From the NCBI GenBank assembly GCA_001414485.1, contig LLEY01000135.1, positions 62,001-126,000 of the forward strand: 64,000 bases of DNA. Direction: 5' to 3'. The translations under genes and the position numbers were made by a program. How positions within the stretch are numbered: the stretch's first letter is position 1; each line of letters opens with the position of its first letter. Origin of the DNA: Calycina herbarum. Its lineage: Eukaryota > Ascomycota > Leotiomycetes > Helotiales > Pezizellaceae. Below, one piece after another: positions 24,286 through 36,429 of the stretch. The notes under the pieces are model-generated. The model was given only the letters and a program-made list of their open reading frames with translations. It had not been told where the DNA came from and did not search any database.

Positions 24286-25254
24286 GCGTTACAGCATCAT
24301 CTGGGAGCCTTGGAGATGACAAAGCTCCCCCCCTACGATTACCACTTACCGTCTCAGCCCCCCCAGGTATTCGGTGAGGGCCTTCACAGCCTCAAGCTGT
24401 ACCTCCGTGAGGTTGTAGCAATCTGATACTTGTACGCCTCCAAGTGGAGTATTTTTGCTTTTCCCCGGTGAACTTTAAAAGCGGCAGTAAATAAGTAACC
24501 CATCGTTCAAACTTTTCAGTACTACTTTAGAACTTGATTGTTCCAAAACATCTGTTCTAATAGTCCCAGATTGTTTCAAGTGCTTAGATAATTTATTTGA
24601 ATTACCCTAGAACTTTGGAACAACGAGGGCTATCTAGGCAGGTACGAACCTGAAGGTAAACCCGGTCAAAAAAGCTTCATTGATTCGATTTCGCTTCTGC
24701 ATGCCACAAAATAACTAGTCTGGTGACTGGGGCTCAAGCCAATGGCCAGAAAACAATTCCGCCACTATTGTTCCTATTGTCCCCTTTGAGTGGCTTGCAG
24801 CTCCAGCTTCAGTTGAGCCGCAGCCTTGTTCAATAGCAATCCCCCGCCTGCTTTGGAAAAAAAATCTTGGAATATATTTTCTGCATCATACCATGGCTAC
24901 TTGTACTGACAGTTGCACAAAGTGATATTTTAGGGTCTCTTTGTGGAACCCGCGCAACCTTTACAATACTCGAAGGGTTCACACACCACCGGCTGTAGTT
25001 GTTTGTAGCGTTCCGCCCAAGATATTGTACCAGCAAATCTCGTTCTTCGAGTCCTGCTCGCATAATCGAAATTGTGTGCGAATTGATTTCGGACAACGAC
25101 TTCTAGGTTTGATCATTACTCCGAGCGTTTCGCATAATATCAGTCGCAAATACATAGCAGCCACGACCTTCACTGATTGACGCAGCACTTGGGAATGTTA
25201 GGGCTGAATGGGTTCTACAACACTGCAGATGGTTAGTTAAATCCCTCAAAATTG
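24286..25254. promoter_or_regulatory. Divergent intergenic region between gasdermin-like and CHAT genes
   Basis: Roughly 970 bp shared upstream sequence of two head-to-head genes, which would allow co-regulation. No defined promoter element stands out. Short open frames on the minus strand at 24,830-25,188 could be a remnant of coding sequence, but no family was recognised. Confidence 0.5.
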
Positions 25255-26766
25255 ATGCGGCGCAGTATATTCACCCGACGATTTTTAGCAGCAATGCCAT
25301 CCTCCTTAAAATTATTCGTTGTACCCGACTTCCACAACATCGTCATACAACAAATACCTTGCCAGAGGGTTTTCCAAGATGGAAGACTGGAATACCGCGT
25401 CAAAATCACAGTAGACAATAATCCGAAACCGATCGAATGTACATTCTACGATCCATGCTCGAGTTCAGACCACAAATCTTGCTTGATATATCTCAATGAG
25501 ATGCTGAACGAGGGGAAATACGATGCTGCGATTGTAAAAACCACGGATACCTTAATAAACGAGTATGGGCAGGAACTTTTCAGACGGTTGAGAATTGGCA
25601 TGTTTTCTGGGTCCTTGAAACGTCCAAAAATTCTCATAGAGATCAGGGAGTCCGGGAGTCAACATGATACAGAAAATACAATTCATCGGATAAGATGGGA
25701 GCAGTTGGAGGACGAAGAGCTGTGGCCTAGAATGAGATCCCGAACCGTCACAGTCAGACGAGTGGCATCCCAATCCAATGTCATTGGGGGCCCAGCAGCC
25801 GAAATTACCGGAGAAACGATTTATGAGAAAGAAAAGGGCCGGGTTAACATTTTGTTGGTAATTGCGAGGAGCTTTGAAAAGAATAAGGGTCAGTACTATG
25901 ACATTGATCCTGGGGTTACCATGAGCGTAATCCTACGTATGAAACGTACACTTGAAGATGTCAAGGCACACCACAGTATAGTCTTGGAGGTGGTACGGCC
26001 TGGTACATTTAAGGCATTCAAAAAGCATCTAAACGGACGCCCTAAAAGGTTCTTTGATATCGTTCACTTCGATGTGCACGGTCGTGTTACAAGTCAAACA
26101 AGGTAAGTCTTTATCTTTCGCTTGTGCTTCTTAATGAATCATTGCTCAATTATTTTCAGTCAAGATCAGAATACCCAAACATCATACCTCCATTTCTCGC
26201 ACGAAGACTTCTTGCAGAGAGACTCAGAAGATGTCAAAAACAATCTGGTCGGGGTTCCGGCAAAGGAAATTGCCGATGAGCTTCACATACACAAGGTCCC
26301 CTACGCTGTCCTGAATGCTTGCAAATCCGCGAACCCATTCGGTGGTAATGAAGGAAATCTCAGTCGGCTCTTTTCAATGGAGAATTCTTTGAAGATACTC
26401 GCCATGTCCTACAACATATCAGGCGCGGCAGTCAGACTCCTCTGCGAAAAGTTCTACCATAGTTTCTTCAAAGACCTGGATTCTTTTTCGGACTCGGCAA
26501 GGCAAGCACGAAAGGGTCTTCGGAACTATCGTGTCCGGGTTGAGCTCTACCCTCGCATCGAAGTCCAGCACTGGTTTGTACCAGTCACATACGCGTATCT
26601 CGATGGAGCTCTCCCCAGGCATACCAAAAGAAAGAAATCTAGCTTGGAGAAACCATCGCGCTCATGGCTAAGTGTCTCATTTCGTTCTCATTCAAGCGTC
26701 AGCACGAGAAGTATCTCATCAGCGTCAAGTTATATGAGTTCGAAAACCGTTGAACATGATTCTTGA
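25255..26766 (+). CDS. CHAT-domain (caspase-like) cysteine protease
   Basis: ATG 25,255, with an alternative in-frame ATG at 25,294. One intron (about 26,104-26,159, GTAAGT...TTTTCAG) joins two exons in phase. The C-terminal half is a CHAT peptidase domain: NILLVIARSF opens it, the catalytic His is in FDIVHFDVHG (codon 26,077-26,079) and the catalytic Cys in VLNACKSAN (codon 26,320-26,322), with a following MSYNISGAA strand. CHAT proteases are clan CD cysteine peptidases related to caspases; in fungi and bacteria they can cut gasdermins. The N-terminal ~200 residues are unassigned. The Ser-rich tail ends at TGA 26,764-26,766, but NTPase-like sequence continues in the same frame beyond it, so the present protein is either a naturally short protease or a truncation of a longer STAND-type protein. 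It lies head-to-head with the gasdermin-like gene. Confidence 0.8.
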
Positions 26767-27619
26767 AGATTCTTGGCTCTTCAAATTAAACCCGACCTGC
26801 TATTCGAGCGACAACTTATGCGGGATAACATTGCGCGTCTTTTCGGTCCTAGTGAGATTGATAACGAGACATACATTGGCTATGTAAGTGAAACCTCAGA
26901 GCATGTTTCCCTATCTCAGTTGTTTCGTGGCCGGAAACATTCTCCTGAGAGATTTTCAATCATCAAAGAGGGGTTAGGAGAATGGAGAATTGATTTCTCA
27001 CTTCTGCTACGTCATCTGGTACACTTATGCAAGACTACTTCGTACAATTATCCGAGGAGGTAAACTAACTTCGATGTCTTAGATGACTGACCTCTGGCGT
27101 GTCACCAACTTCGCTGAACAACCTCGGGAATTCGACTGCAGGAATTATATGGACCCCACTACAAAAGACCCACGGGAGCTTTCGAGAGCGAAAGAATATA
27201 TATGGGGCACTAGTCGACCAGCGAGATACTCTGATCTCTCTCCAAGACTCACGGATTTGGAGAACGAGTACCTTCCACGCCCAGTAATAGTCTTCATAAA
27301 AGCAGAAAGTTTATTTCCGGACGTTCCATCCGACATGCAGCTTGATCGAGTGGATGATTTGAATTATTTCCTGGAGGAGGTCCTCATCCCTCCAGCACCC
27401 GTCCTCGTTACCGCCCTCCGTATATCATTTTTCTTTCCAATACGGATATCCAATCTCAGTCTATCATGTCTTTCCCTAGGATTGATGGCGAGAGTTTTAA
27501 TTACAGTGGACCCACCAAAACAGTTCTCTACTCTGGCTAACTTCCGTACATCTTGTCTAAATGGACATCCAAACTTTGCCCCCAGTCTCGACGAGATGAA
27601 ACACATGCGGTTCATGTGA
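26767..27619 (+). pseudogene. Degenerate NTPase-like extension downstream of the CHAT gene
   Basis: Immediately after the TGA the same frame runs on for 98 codons (LALQIKPDLLFERQL...), with a stretch SLLLRHLVHLCKTT that looks like the helix after a Walker A loop. The loop itself reads GLGEWRIDF and lacks the Gly-Lys-Thr needed for ATP binding. It stops at 27,061. A second frame from 27,083 continues with TDLWRVTNFAEQP and a Walker B-like RPVIVFIKAESLFPDVP, then APVLVTA, ending at 27,619. I read this as the C-terminal STAND/NTPase part of the CHAT gene, broken by a nonsense codon, a lost P-loop and missing sequence. An unusual intron arrangement cannot be excluded. Confidence 0.5.
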
Positions 27620-28192
27620 AGATATCATAGTAAGTTACAATCTAATATTGCCCAGTAGCCAACTGACGTCGGTTGTTCTCATATAGTTCGACTGGCTACC
27701 ATTTTGACTCTCGCTCAGTATTACTTTGTTACCATATTGACATATCGACAGCAGAGCACGACCATATCATTTGTACTCTGGCTGTTTACTTAAATCCACA
27801 TTCGAGCAAATATACGATATGAAATCTAGGCAAATATGTTGGTGGCAGGCTATTTTTGATTGCAGTAGGAGAAACGGGGCTAAGCGAGAAGGAAGTTCTC
27901 TAAACACTTGACCCGTATCTAGTTGCCTACTCAGATTGTAGCAAATATTGGGATTGATGTAACAAAGAAAACACGGAAGTAGTATAGATGAATTGCAAAT
28001 ATTGTTATACCCATCGAAAAGATGATTTGAATCGTTTCGAAAGAGTAAAACTCATATCTTGATAAACTGTAAGCATTGAGTTTTCCTCTTAGATGTAGTA
28101 TACTTCATTTACGAATTTTAGAGCCAACTCACTCTGTCTAGATGAGATAACATCTAATTACTCTCTCGTAAGACCTTTCTTACTTTAATTTA
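27620..28192. other. Intergenic, AT-rich, no gene seen
   Basis: Composition falls toward the repeat block. No open frame with a recognisable motif and no structured RNA was identified. Confidence 0.6.
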
Positions 28193-28200
28193 ATTATTCT

Positions 28201-28587
28201 CAGCGTATTAAATGAGTAGAGTAGAGTAGAGTAGTGACCGCTACTCTACTCTACTCAAGGGATTTTATGTACTACTCTACTCTACTTAACACTACTCGAG
28301 TAGTATAGGCTGATTCGGACCGACGGTCAGGTGACTCGGACCTAATATCGGGGTATAGTTATAGGGTCGGAAATTATAGAAACTTTCTAAGGTTATATCT
28401 ATTTAAAAGAGAAAGAGAGAGGAGAAGTAAGAGTTATTAGCTTCTTACCTAATTTTCAAGTATATCTCATTTTTTACTACTAAAAGTAGAACTTTTTAGC
28501 TTATATTTATATATTACTACTATATATAAACTACTTAAGTACTACTCGAGTAGTACTCGAGCAGTTGAGTAGTCTGTTAATACGCTG
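28201..28587. mobile_element. hAT-type MITE with 8-bp target duplication
   Basis: 387 bp with terminal inverted repeats CAGCGTATTAA (left) and TTAATACGCTG (right), flanked by perfect 8-bp direct repeats ATTATTCT (28,193-28,200 and 28,588-28,595). An 8-bp duplication is the hAT signature. The termini carry GAGTA/TACTC repeats; GAGTAGAGTAGAGTAGAGTA near 28,211 faces TACTCTACTCTACTC near 28,240, forming an internal hairpin. There is no coding capacity, so it would need a transposase in trans. Confidence 0.85.
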
Positions 28588-28654
28588 ATTATTCTAAATA
28601 GTTTTATTAATTATATTAGATAGATATTGTTTAGTATTATCTAGATGGGCTTAG

Positions 28655-29108
28655 TGTGACGAAACCGGTATCTAACTGTGAAGGTATCGAGTTCGACGGT
28701 TGGTATGCAGGTAAAGAAGACAGCTATCGTATTGTGTTTACTCAGAGGTAAACTCGTCACTTGTATCAAAGATGTCAAAGCAAAGTGATAAGATTGATAA
28801 CTAAAGTTGAGCACGAAGCTCCTATCTAATGGCAGACGTGCCAGTCTTATATATAACCTTCGTTCTCTAAGTGCATCGCCTCCTTTCACTTGCATCGCTC
28901 GCATCGCTCGCGATCCGGGCGATGTAGGCGATCACGTCACATGACCGCACGTGACTTCCAACAATCCTGCAACAGTGAGATCCTGAAATCCTCAAATGCC
29001 CCTCGCATTACTGATTCCCTCTTGTGTTACCTTCCATTCCCTGGATGTTGTGCCTTGTCCTGTCAGCGCGCCGTCTGGACTACTCACCACATTTCGTGAT
29101 TCGTGACA
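28655..29108 (-). repeat. Solo LTR of the gypsy chromovirus, little RIP
   Basis: 454 bp, bounded on the minus strand by TGTCACGAATCACG and ...GGTTTCGTCACA, with a perfect 5-bp duplication CTTAG on both sides (28,650-28,654 and 29,109-29,113). It aligns with the LTRs at 4,667, 8,619, 30,758 and 37,070 but keeps far more G and C. It arose by LTR-LTR recombination and shows what the unmutated LTR looks like, including the GCGATG/GCGACG repeats. Confidence 0.9.
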
Positions 29109-30757
29109 CTTAGTTGCTATATTCTAATGATTCTTTCAAAACTTCATATAATTAACTGTAATGTTCCAAATATTCTCAAAAAATAATACTAAGTGAATAC
29201 ACATTAGATAAGTATCTAGTACTACTGATTTTTCAAAATCTTTAACCTTATTTATTAAAATTAATTATTGCGTATATTATATAACGTGGTATACCAGGAC
29301 CTCGTGATTATCAGGACCTTGTGAATTTTTTCCCTACCCCACTACCTCCAACTTTAACACACGTTTTCTTAACAACTACCTAATAGAATCTTAAACCTAA
29401 GAAGCTCGAATTATCCTAGCTATTAAAGCTATTCGATCATCTAAACAAATAAACCGTAGTAAAGCTATGAAGCTATATAGAGTCTCTTATTCTATACTTA
29501 CCGATAGAATAGCTAGTCGAACTACTCTTAGCGAACGCTGGCTAGTAAATTATAAAATAACTATAATAGAAGAGGAGGTGATTATTTAAAATATACTTAA
29601 TCTAGATACGAGAGGATTTACGCCCTAGCTAGGTGATATAGAAGATATAGTAAATTATATACTCGAGTCGTATAGAAGACAACGCGTTAGAAAGAACTAG
29701 GTATAACGATTTATACAACGACGTCTAGAACTAAAGACGTGTTTTAATCGCGTTTACGATTTCTAAAGAGCCTTATACGAAGATTCTAAGCTAATTAGCA
29801 CGTGGTTTCGACTAGTAGAGAATATACGAGCGAAATGTAGGATCTAAGACTACGATTTCTATAACTTTAACGAGACTGGTTTTATAATAGATATTATCTA
29901 TACTAGAATAGTTGTTATACACGCTAATCGACGTAGTAGAGGCAAGGCTATCTAGCTAGGCAATCGAGAATAAGCTATAGCAATTGTCTATATTAATAGA
30001 GAGGGTTTAAGTATCCCTCTATTCTTAGTAGTTTAAGGGAAAAATCACCTTACTAGTTAGTATACTAAGAGCAGTCTTCTTAATAACTAGGTTATTAAAC
30101 CAACTAGTAATAGATAGACTAATAATAAGATAGGCTTAGAATAGCTAGAACACTTCGATAAGCATACTCGTAGTTATATAAAAGGGCTATATCGAATATT
30201 AGTTCTAGATAGATATAAGAGTTATAAATCGGTAATATTCTAAGAGTATTATAAGTTATATAATATTATTACTCTTTACCTACCTCCTTATTCGTCTTAT
30301 CTAACCTAGCTACTCGATATTAGGTGTTTTAGTATTCTTAAACGTATATATAGGCGTTAAATTAAGACCTTTATTAAGGCTTATATAAACTACATTACTA
30401 AGGTCGAGTTCTTTCTTACGTTTTACATAGCCTATAACTAGTTAATAATAACCTAAAACGCTAAAGCTAGGTTCTATAAAGCTAGTCTAGTACCTCTAGA
30501 ACCCTAGACTATAATCTTAAGGCTTAATATCAAGTTATAGACTCCTATACCTACCAGACCCCCCTCTGCCGACGCTACCTCTTAGGTCTCCTAGACTCCT
30601 CGTAACTCTTCTAAAGCTCTTTCGTAATCAACTCTTATTAAGGATCGTATTACTCGTTACTAAGGAAGCTCGCTAACACCTATTTTCTAGACAATCGCTT
30701 TATTAGCAAAAGGTATAGAGCGATTAGCTTATAAGGTAACCCTCTTATCAGCCGAGG

Positions 30758-31221
30758 TGTTACGAATCACGGTATACGTGGTAAGTAGTTCAGACGGCGT
30801 TCTGACAGGACAAGGTATAATATCCAGGAAAGGAAAGTAACATAAGAGGGAATCAGTAATACAGAAGGACATTAGGGATTTCAGGATCTCACTATTATAG
30901 TAATGTTAGAAGTCACGTAGGGTCATATAACGTGATCGCCTACATCGCTCTAATCGCCTTAATCGCGAGCGACGCGAGCAACGTAAGCGATGTAAGCAAC
31001 GTACGTGGGAAACGAAGGTTCTATATAAGACTGGCACGTCTGCTATTAGATAGGAGCTTCGTACTTAACTTTAGTTATTAATCTTATTATCTTATTTAAT
31101 ATCTTTAATATAAGTAATAAGTTTACTTCTAAGTAAACAACCTAGCGTATTTATACTTCTTATTATATACTAACCTTCGAGACTTAGTTATCTTTATTTA
31201 GTTCGTTTAAGTTTTATTACA
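30758..31221 (+). repeat. 5' LTR of the complete gypsy element
   Basis: TGTTACGAATC...GTTTTATTACA, 464 bp. It contains GCGACGCGA-type short repeats at about 30,969-31,003 and TATATAA at about 31,021-31,028. A purine-poor leader follows; I could not assign a primer-binding site to a tRNA. Confidence 0.9.
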
Positions 31222-31256
31222 CTTTAAGCACCTACTTAGAAGTAAGATCGCTACTA

Positions 31257-32280
31257 TGTCAGCAACTTCTTCTACTCTAAGAACCGCCCTACTAAAGCCA
31301 GCTATAGACCCCCTAGTTACACCAGTTACTACTCTTCGAGAGGAAGTAAAACTTCCTCTTCTAAAACCGTTTAATAGCTTACTTAAGAAACTAGCTAAGT
31401 TCTTAATAAAAGCTTCCCTCTACTTAAACTTTTATTATACTTAGTTTAGAAATAAAACTAACTAGGTTATATAGTTGTCTACCCGTCTTAAAGAAGCAGC
31501 TTATAACTAGTTAGAACCTTACCTAGAGGATTACTAGGTAAATAAAACAGCTAAAGGAAAAGTCTCTTTTTAAATATCTAAAAAGACGAGGGATTTATTT
31601 AAAAATGTTTAAGGGTTTAAGGATAGAATTAACTAGGCTTTTAAGAATATTAATATAAAAAAGAAGGTAGTTAGAGCTTTATATATACTTAGGTAAAAGG
31701 GGTTAGCTACTAAATATACCTTATAATTTTAATAGTACTTTATATAGATAGGATAGAACAATAAAGTATTATATAAATAATTCTATTATAGACTTAAGGA
31801 TAATATAAAGGATAAACTCGTATAAGAGGATTTTCTAGATATATTAAATAAATTAATAAATAATATAATTAGGATTAATAACTATATTTATAAAAGGAAT
31901 CTAGAGAAGAAAGGAAGTTATAGTTACTAACATAGAAAGGGTAGATAGAAAGATTATAGAGACTCTATAGAAATCGATACTACCTAGAAATTATAGGTTT
32001 TAGGAAAGGAATCTAAGAAAGAAAACTCTTAAAGGGGAGGACTATCTTAGAAAGAGCGAAATCGTCGACGTAAGTAGAACTTATATTATAACTATAGTCT
32101 TCCTAGTTATAAAGTAAATAAGTATAGTAAGAAGAAAGACTCTAAAGGGAAATAAGCTAATACTACTGTCTAAAAAGAAGTAGCTTTACTAGAAAAAATC
32201 GAACTTATAAACAAAGAACTCGAGGCTAGAGGTTATAGTACGTAAATTAAAATAGACGCTATAGATATAACAGCAGGTGT
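31257..32280 (+). pseudogene. gag remnant of the complete gypsy element
   Basis: The first ATG after the LTR leader (31,257) opens 62 codons (MSATSSTLRTALLKPAIDPL...) before the first RIP-made stop. Broken frames continue with capsid-like W/Y-rich segments and a YYNYSLPSYK zinc-knuckle-like stretch near 32,085-32,115. End approximate. Confidence 0.65.
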
Positions 32281-35200
32281 TATATACTTATAGCTAAGCG
32301 AAGGAATTAAGTTATAAGTTAGTAAGGTATAGGATACTAATAATAATAGAGATCTATTACTTAAAGAATATTATAATATATAGTTAGAAATGGATTATAA
32401 ATCGCCTCTTTAAGTAGAATATAAATTACTACTATTAATAAGTTTGTTAGAGTTATTAGAATCGATATCTAACTTGTTAGAAGTAGATCTAGGAATATAT
32501 AAGCTTAAATAAAGTAAAATATAAGTATTTATTAGAACCTTTAAAAAGAAGAATAGATAGATATATATAGAAAACTAGAAACCTAATTTCTAGAGCCTAT
32601 ATTCTACTTAAGGAATTAACTCTACTATTTTAACTACTTATAAAATAGTTTAGAATAAATAGGATAGAATAACTTTAGTAAGCCTTATTACTAAAAGAGA
32701 AACTATTGAATTTAAAGAACCTAGACTAAAATAAGCAGTATCTAGTAAGCTATCTAGTATACCTAAGATAGGAGATATTTAGATAGTTGTAGATATATAA
32801 GAAGAAACTAGCTTATAGTAGTAGTAGGGTTCTAACGACTTTATAGGACGTTTTAAAACTAGTTTTTTAGGTATGCTACCTAATAGCAAGGAAGCTATAC
32901 TAGAAATAGGAGGCTAGTATACTATGGTTGCTTTAATTAGAAAAGTTGAGGTAATATTTTAGGAACTAAGAAGTAGAAAATTATTTAGTATAATCTTTTA
33001 GGAGATAAATAAATATGATATAGATTAAGAAACAGAGTTAGTATAGAGAGAACTCTACTAACTAATAATTAGAGAATTAAACGCTATCTCTAGAGAGAAT
33101 TAACTTATAGTAATAGCGAAGATAAGAGGAAAGGAACTTTAAGTCTTAATTAATTTAGGAGTAATAGGTAATTTCCTTTCTCTAATAGCTTAGAAGAAGC
33201 TAAACGTCTTAATTAAAGGTATAAGGCTATACTACTTAGGAGTGGTTAATAGAATAGACGTTATATACTAGGATGGAATTATTAACTAGTAAACTATTTT
33301 AATAAATATTACTATTAAAAGATACTACTTAGATATATAATTCGATATTATTAAAATAGGAAGTAAGGAAGCGATACTTAGTATACTATAGATTAAGGAA
33401 TATAATCTAGATATTAATTAGAAGGCTTAAATAATAACCTTTAGTTAATATAATTACATAGGCTTGTAATTGTAACTTTAAGGCTAGAACGAGGTTAGCG
33501 CTACCTCTTCTAAGATGTTAGGACACCTTACTTAGGGTCTTCTATAGGTTAGTAGGATAGCTGATAACGAAATACCTATGTAGTATAGAGAATTTAAGGC
33601 TTTGTTTAAGAACCTAGAAGACTTACGAGCCTTGCTAGAACATTGCTTATAAGATTATAAGATTAAATTAAAAGAGGATTATTACTTCTTAAAGTAGAAG
33701 CTTTGATTATATAACTAGAAAAGCTTATAAAGAATAGAAAGTTATATAAAAGAAGGTATTAAGAAAGGATATATTAGAAAGTCTAAGTTACTAATTACCT
33801 TAAACATACTTATTATTAAGAAGAAAGACGATCTAGATAGAAGAGTATATATTAATTACTAAGAAGTAAATTATACTATAGTTAAGGACGCTTATCCGCT
33901 GCTACCTAGCTAGTACTTATAAGACAAGTTAGGTAAGGTAGTACGATTTACGAAACTAGATTAATAAAATACTTATAGACTTATATAAATAAAAGTTAGA
34001 GATAAATAGAAGATAGTATTTGCCTTACTATTAGGCCTTTATAAGTATATAGTTATATTATTTAGACTATATAATATACTAGCTATATGTTAGAGATAAA
34101 ATAATAACATTTTAGGAGATCTTCTAAGAGTAATAGTAATCTATTACCTAGATAATATATTAATCTTCTTAGAAAAAGAAGAAGAATATAAGGAATATGT
34201 TAAAGAAGTTTTATAACAACTTATAAGAGTAAACTCTTAGTTAAAACTCTTAAAATATAAGTTTAGAGTAACTTAGACCCTTTTCCTAGAATAGGTGTTT
34301 AACTTAGAGAAAATAGAAATAGATCTAGTAAAGATCTAGGATATCTTAAACTAGAAGTTACTAGAGAATATAAAAGATATATAGTCCTTTCTTAGATTTG
34401 TAAACTTTTATTATCTATTTATCTAAGACTATATAAAAATTACTAAACTAATATTAAGACTAGTTAAAAAAGCTATTAAGTTTATATAGAATAAATAGGT
34501 AGAGGATGCTTTTTAGAAAATTAAAGTAAAGTTTATAAAAAAACCTATTCTATACAATTTCAATATAGATAAGCCTAGCATAATTGAAATAGACGCCTTA
34601 GATATAGTAGTAGGTATAGTTTACCTATAGCTAAATAATAAGAGAAAACTTATACCTATTATATATTATTCTAAGATATTTAACCTAGTATAATAAAACT
34701 ATAGTATCTTCGATAAGGAATTACTTACTATAGTATTAGCTTTAGAATACTAGAGAATCTATTTATAGTTAGTAAAACACCTAGTTATAGTTTTATCCGA
34801 CTATAAGAATCTTAGGATATTTATAACAACTAAGGAACTTATAATAAGATAATTAGCTAGATAGTTAAAGATATTAGAAGGATTTGATATTATTATTTAA
34901 CATATAAATAGAACGTTAAATACTTAAGCTAATACTCTTAGTTAGAAACCTAAATATAAGAAAGATAAAAAGTATAAAAAGATTATAATTTTAAAAACTC
35001 TTAAGAATAGAAACTTAGTACCTACTATATATAAGATAGTAGTAATAAACAATATCTAAATAGATAAAATTTAAGATATATATAAGGGTTATAACTAATA
35101 TATAAAAGGGAAGTTATAGGTTCCTAGCTTATATATAAAAGAATTTATATAAGAATACTATACTATACCTACTTATAGTTACTAAGGAATTCGTAGAACC

Positions 35201-36429
35201 CTCTAGAGGATAAGATAATACTACTATATTAATCGGTTATCTATAATAGTTAAGGAAGTAATAGTAGAATATAATACCTATACTAGGAATAAGGCTTCCT
35301 ACTATACTCCTTATAGACAGATGAACACTACTCTAATACTATAAATACTTTAGAAATCAATATCTATAGATTTTATTATTAAACTACTAAAGTCTAAAGA
35401 CCTAATAATAGGAGTTAAATATAACACGATCCTAGTTATTATAGAATAACTTATAAAGTATATGATTTTTATAGTATATATAGAGTTAAGTATAGCTAAG
35501 GAATTAGTATTTATATTTCTTAGAGAAGTAGTCTTAAAATATAGACTACTTAAAGAGATACTCTTAAACAGAGATAAACTCTTTATCTTAAAATTTTAAA
35601 TCGCTCTTATAAAACGATTAGGTATAAAAAGAAAGCTTTTAATAGCTTTTTACTCTTAAATAAATAAAAGAAATAAATAGATAAATTAAGTAATTAAAAC
35701 ATACCTTTATTATTATATAAACTACTAGTAAGATAACTAGGTAGAACTATTACCCTTAGCATAGTTTACCTATAATAGTTTAGTAATAGAAATAACACTT
35801 ATTACGCTATTCTATGCTAATTTTAGGTATAAATTATTAGTATATTAAGAACCGCTATCTACGACTATTAATAACCAGCTTACTCGTATTCACGTCTCAA
35901 AGATTAAAGGGCTACATAAGAAACTTACAGAGGATTTATAATTTATAGCTGAAAGAAATACATACTACTATAATAAATAACGTAGTTAGGAGCTAATACT
36001 AAAAGAAAGGGATAAAGTCTACTTAGTATAGAAAAACATTAACATAAAAAGACTAAGTAATAAACTAGATCATAAGAAACTTAGACTATTTAAAATTAAA
36101 TAAGTTAAGAGACCTTTAAATTACGAATTAATACTACTAAGGATAATAAACATCTACCTAGTATTCTATATATCCCTACTCGAACTAGTACTACTAGGAG
36201 TACTACCAGCCCTATTTATAGAAATTTAACTAGTTAATCTAAATACTAAATATAAAGTTGAAAAAATTCTTAACTATAAAATTATTAGAGGTAAGATTAA
36301 GTACTTAATTAAATAGTTAGATTACCTATACTTAGAGAACACTTAGGAGCTAAAAAGCAATCTTAACCATTGCTTAAAGGAACTTCGGAAGTTCCACTAC
36401 CAAAACCTAGGGTTACCTATATCTCGTAG

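Noticed and set aside
24830..25188. Overlapping minus-strand frames between the gasdermin-like and CHAT genes
   Set aside because: No recognisable family and no supporting splice pattern; kept only as a remark on the intergenic region.
28641..28904. 87-codon minus-strand frame
   Set aside because: Mostly inside the solo LTR; no protein motif.
31222..31256. Possible primer-binding site after the 5' LTR
   Set aside because: No convincing match to a tRNA 3' end could be made by eye.
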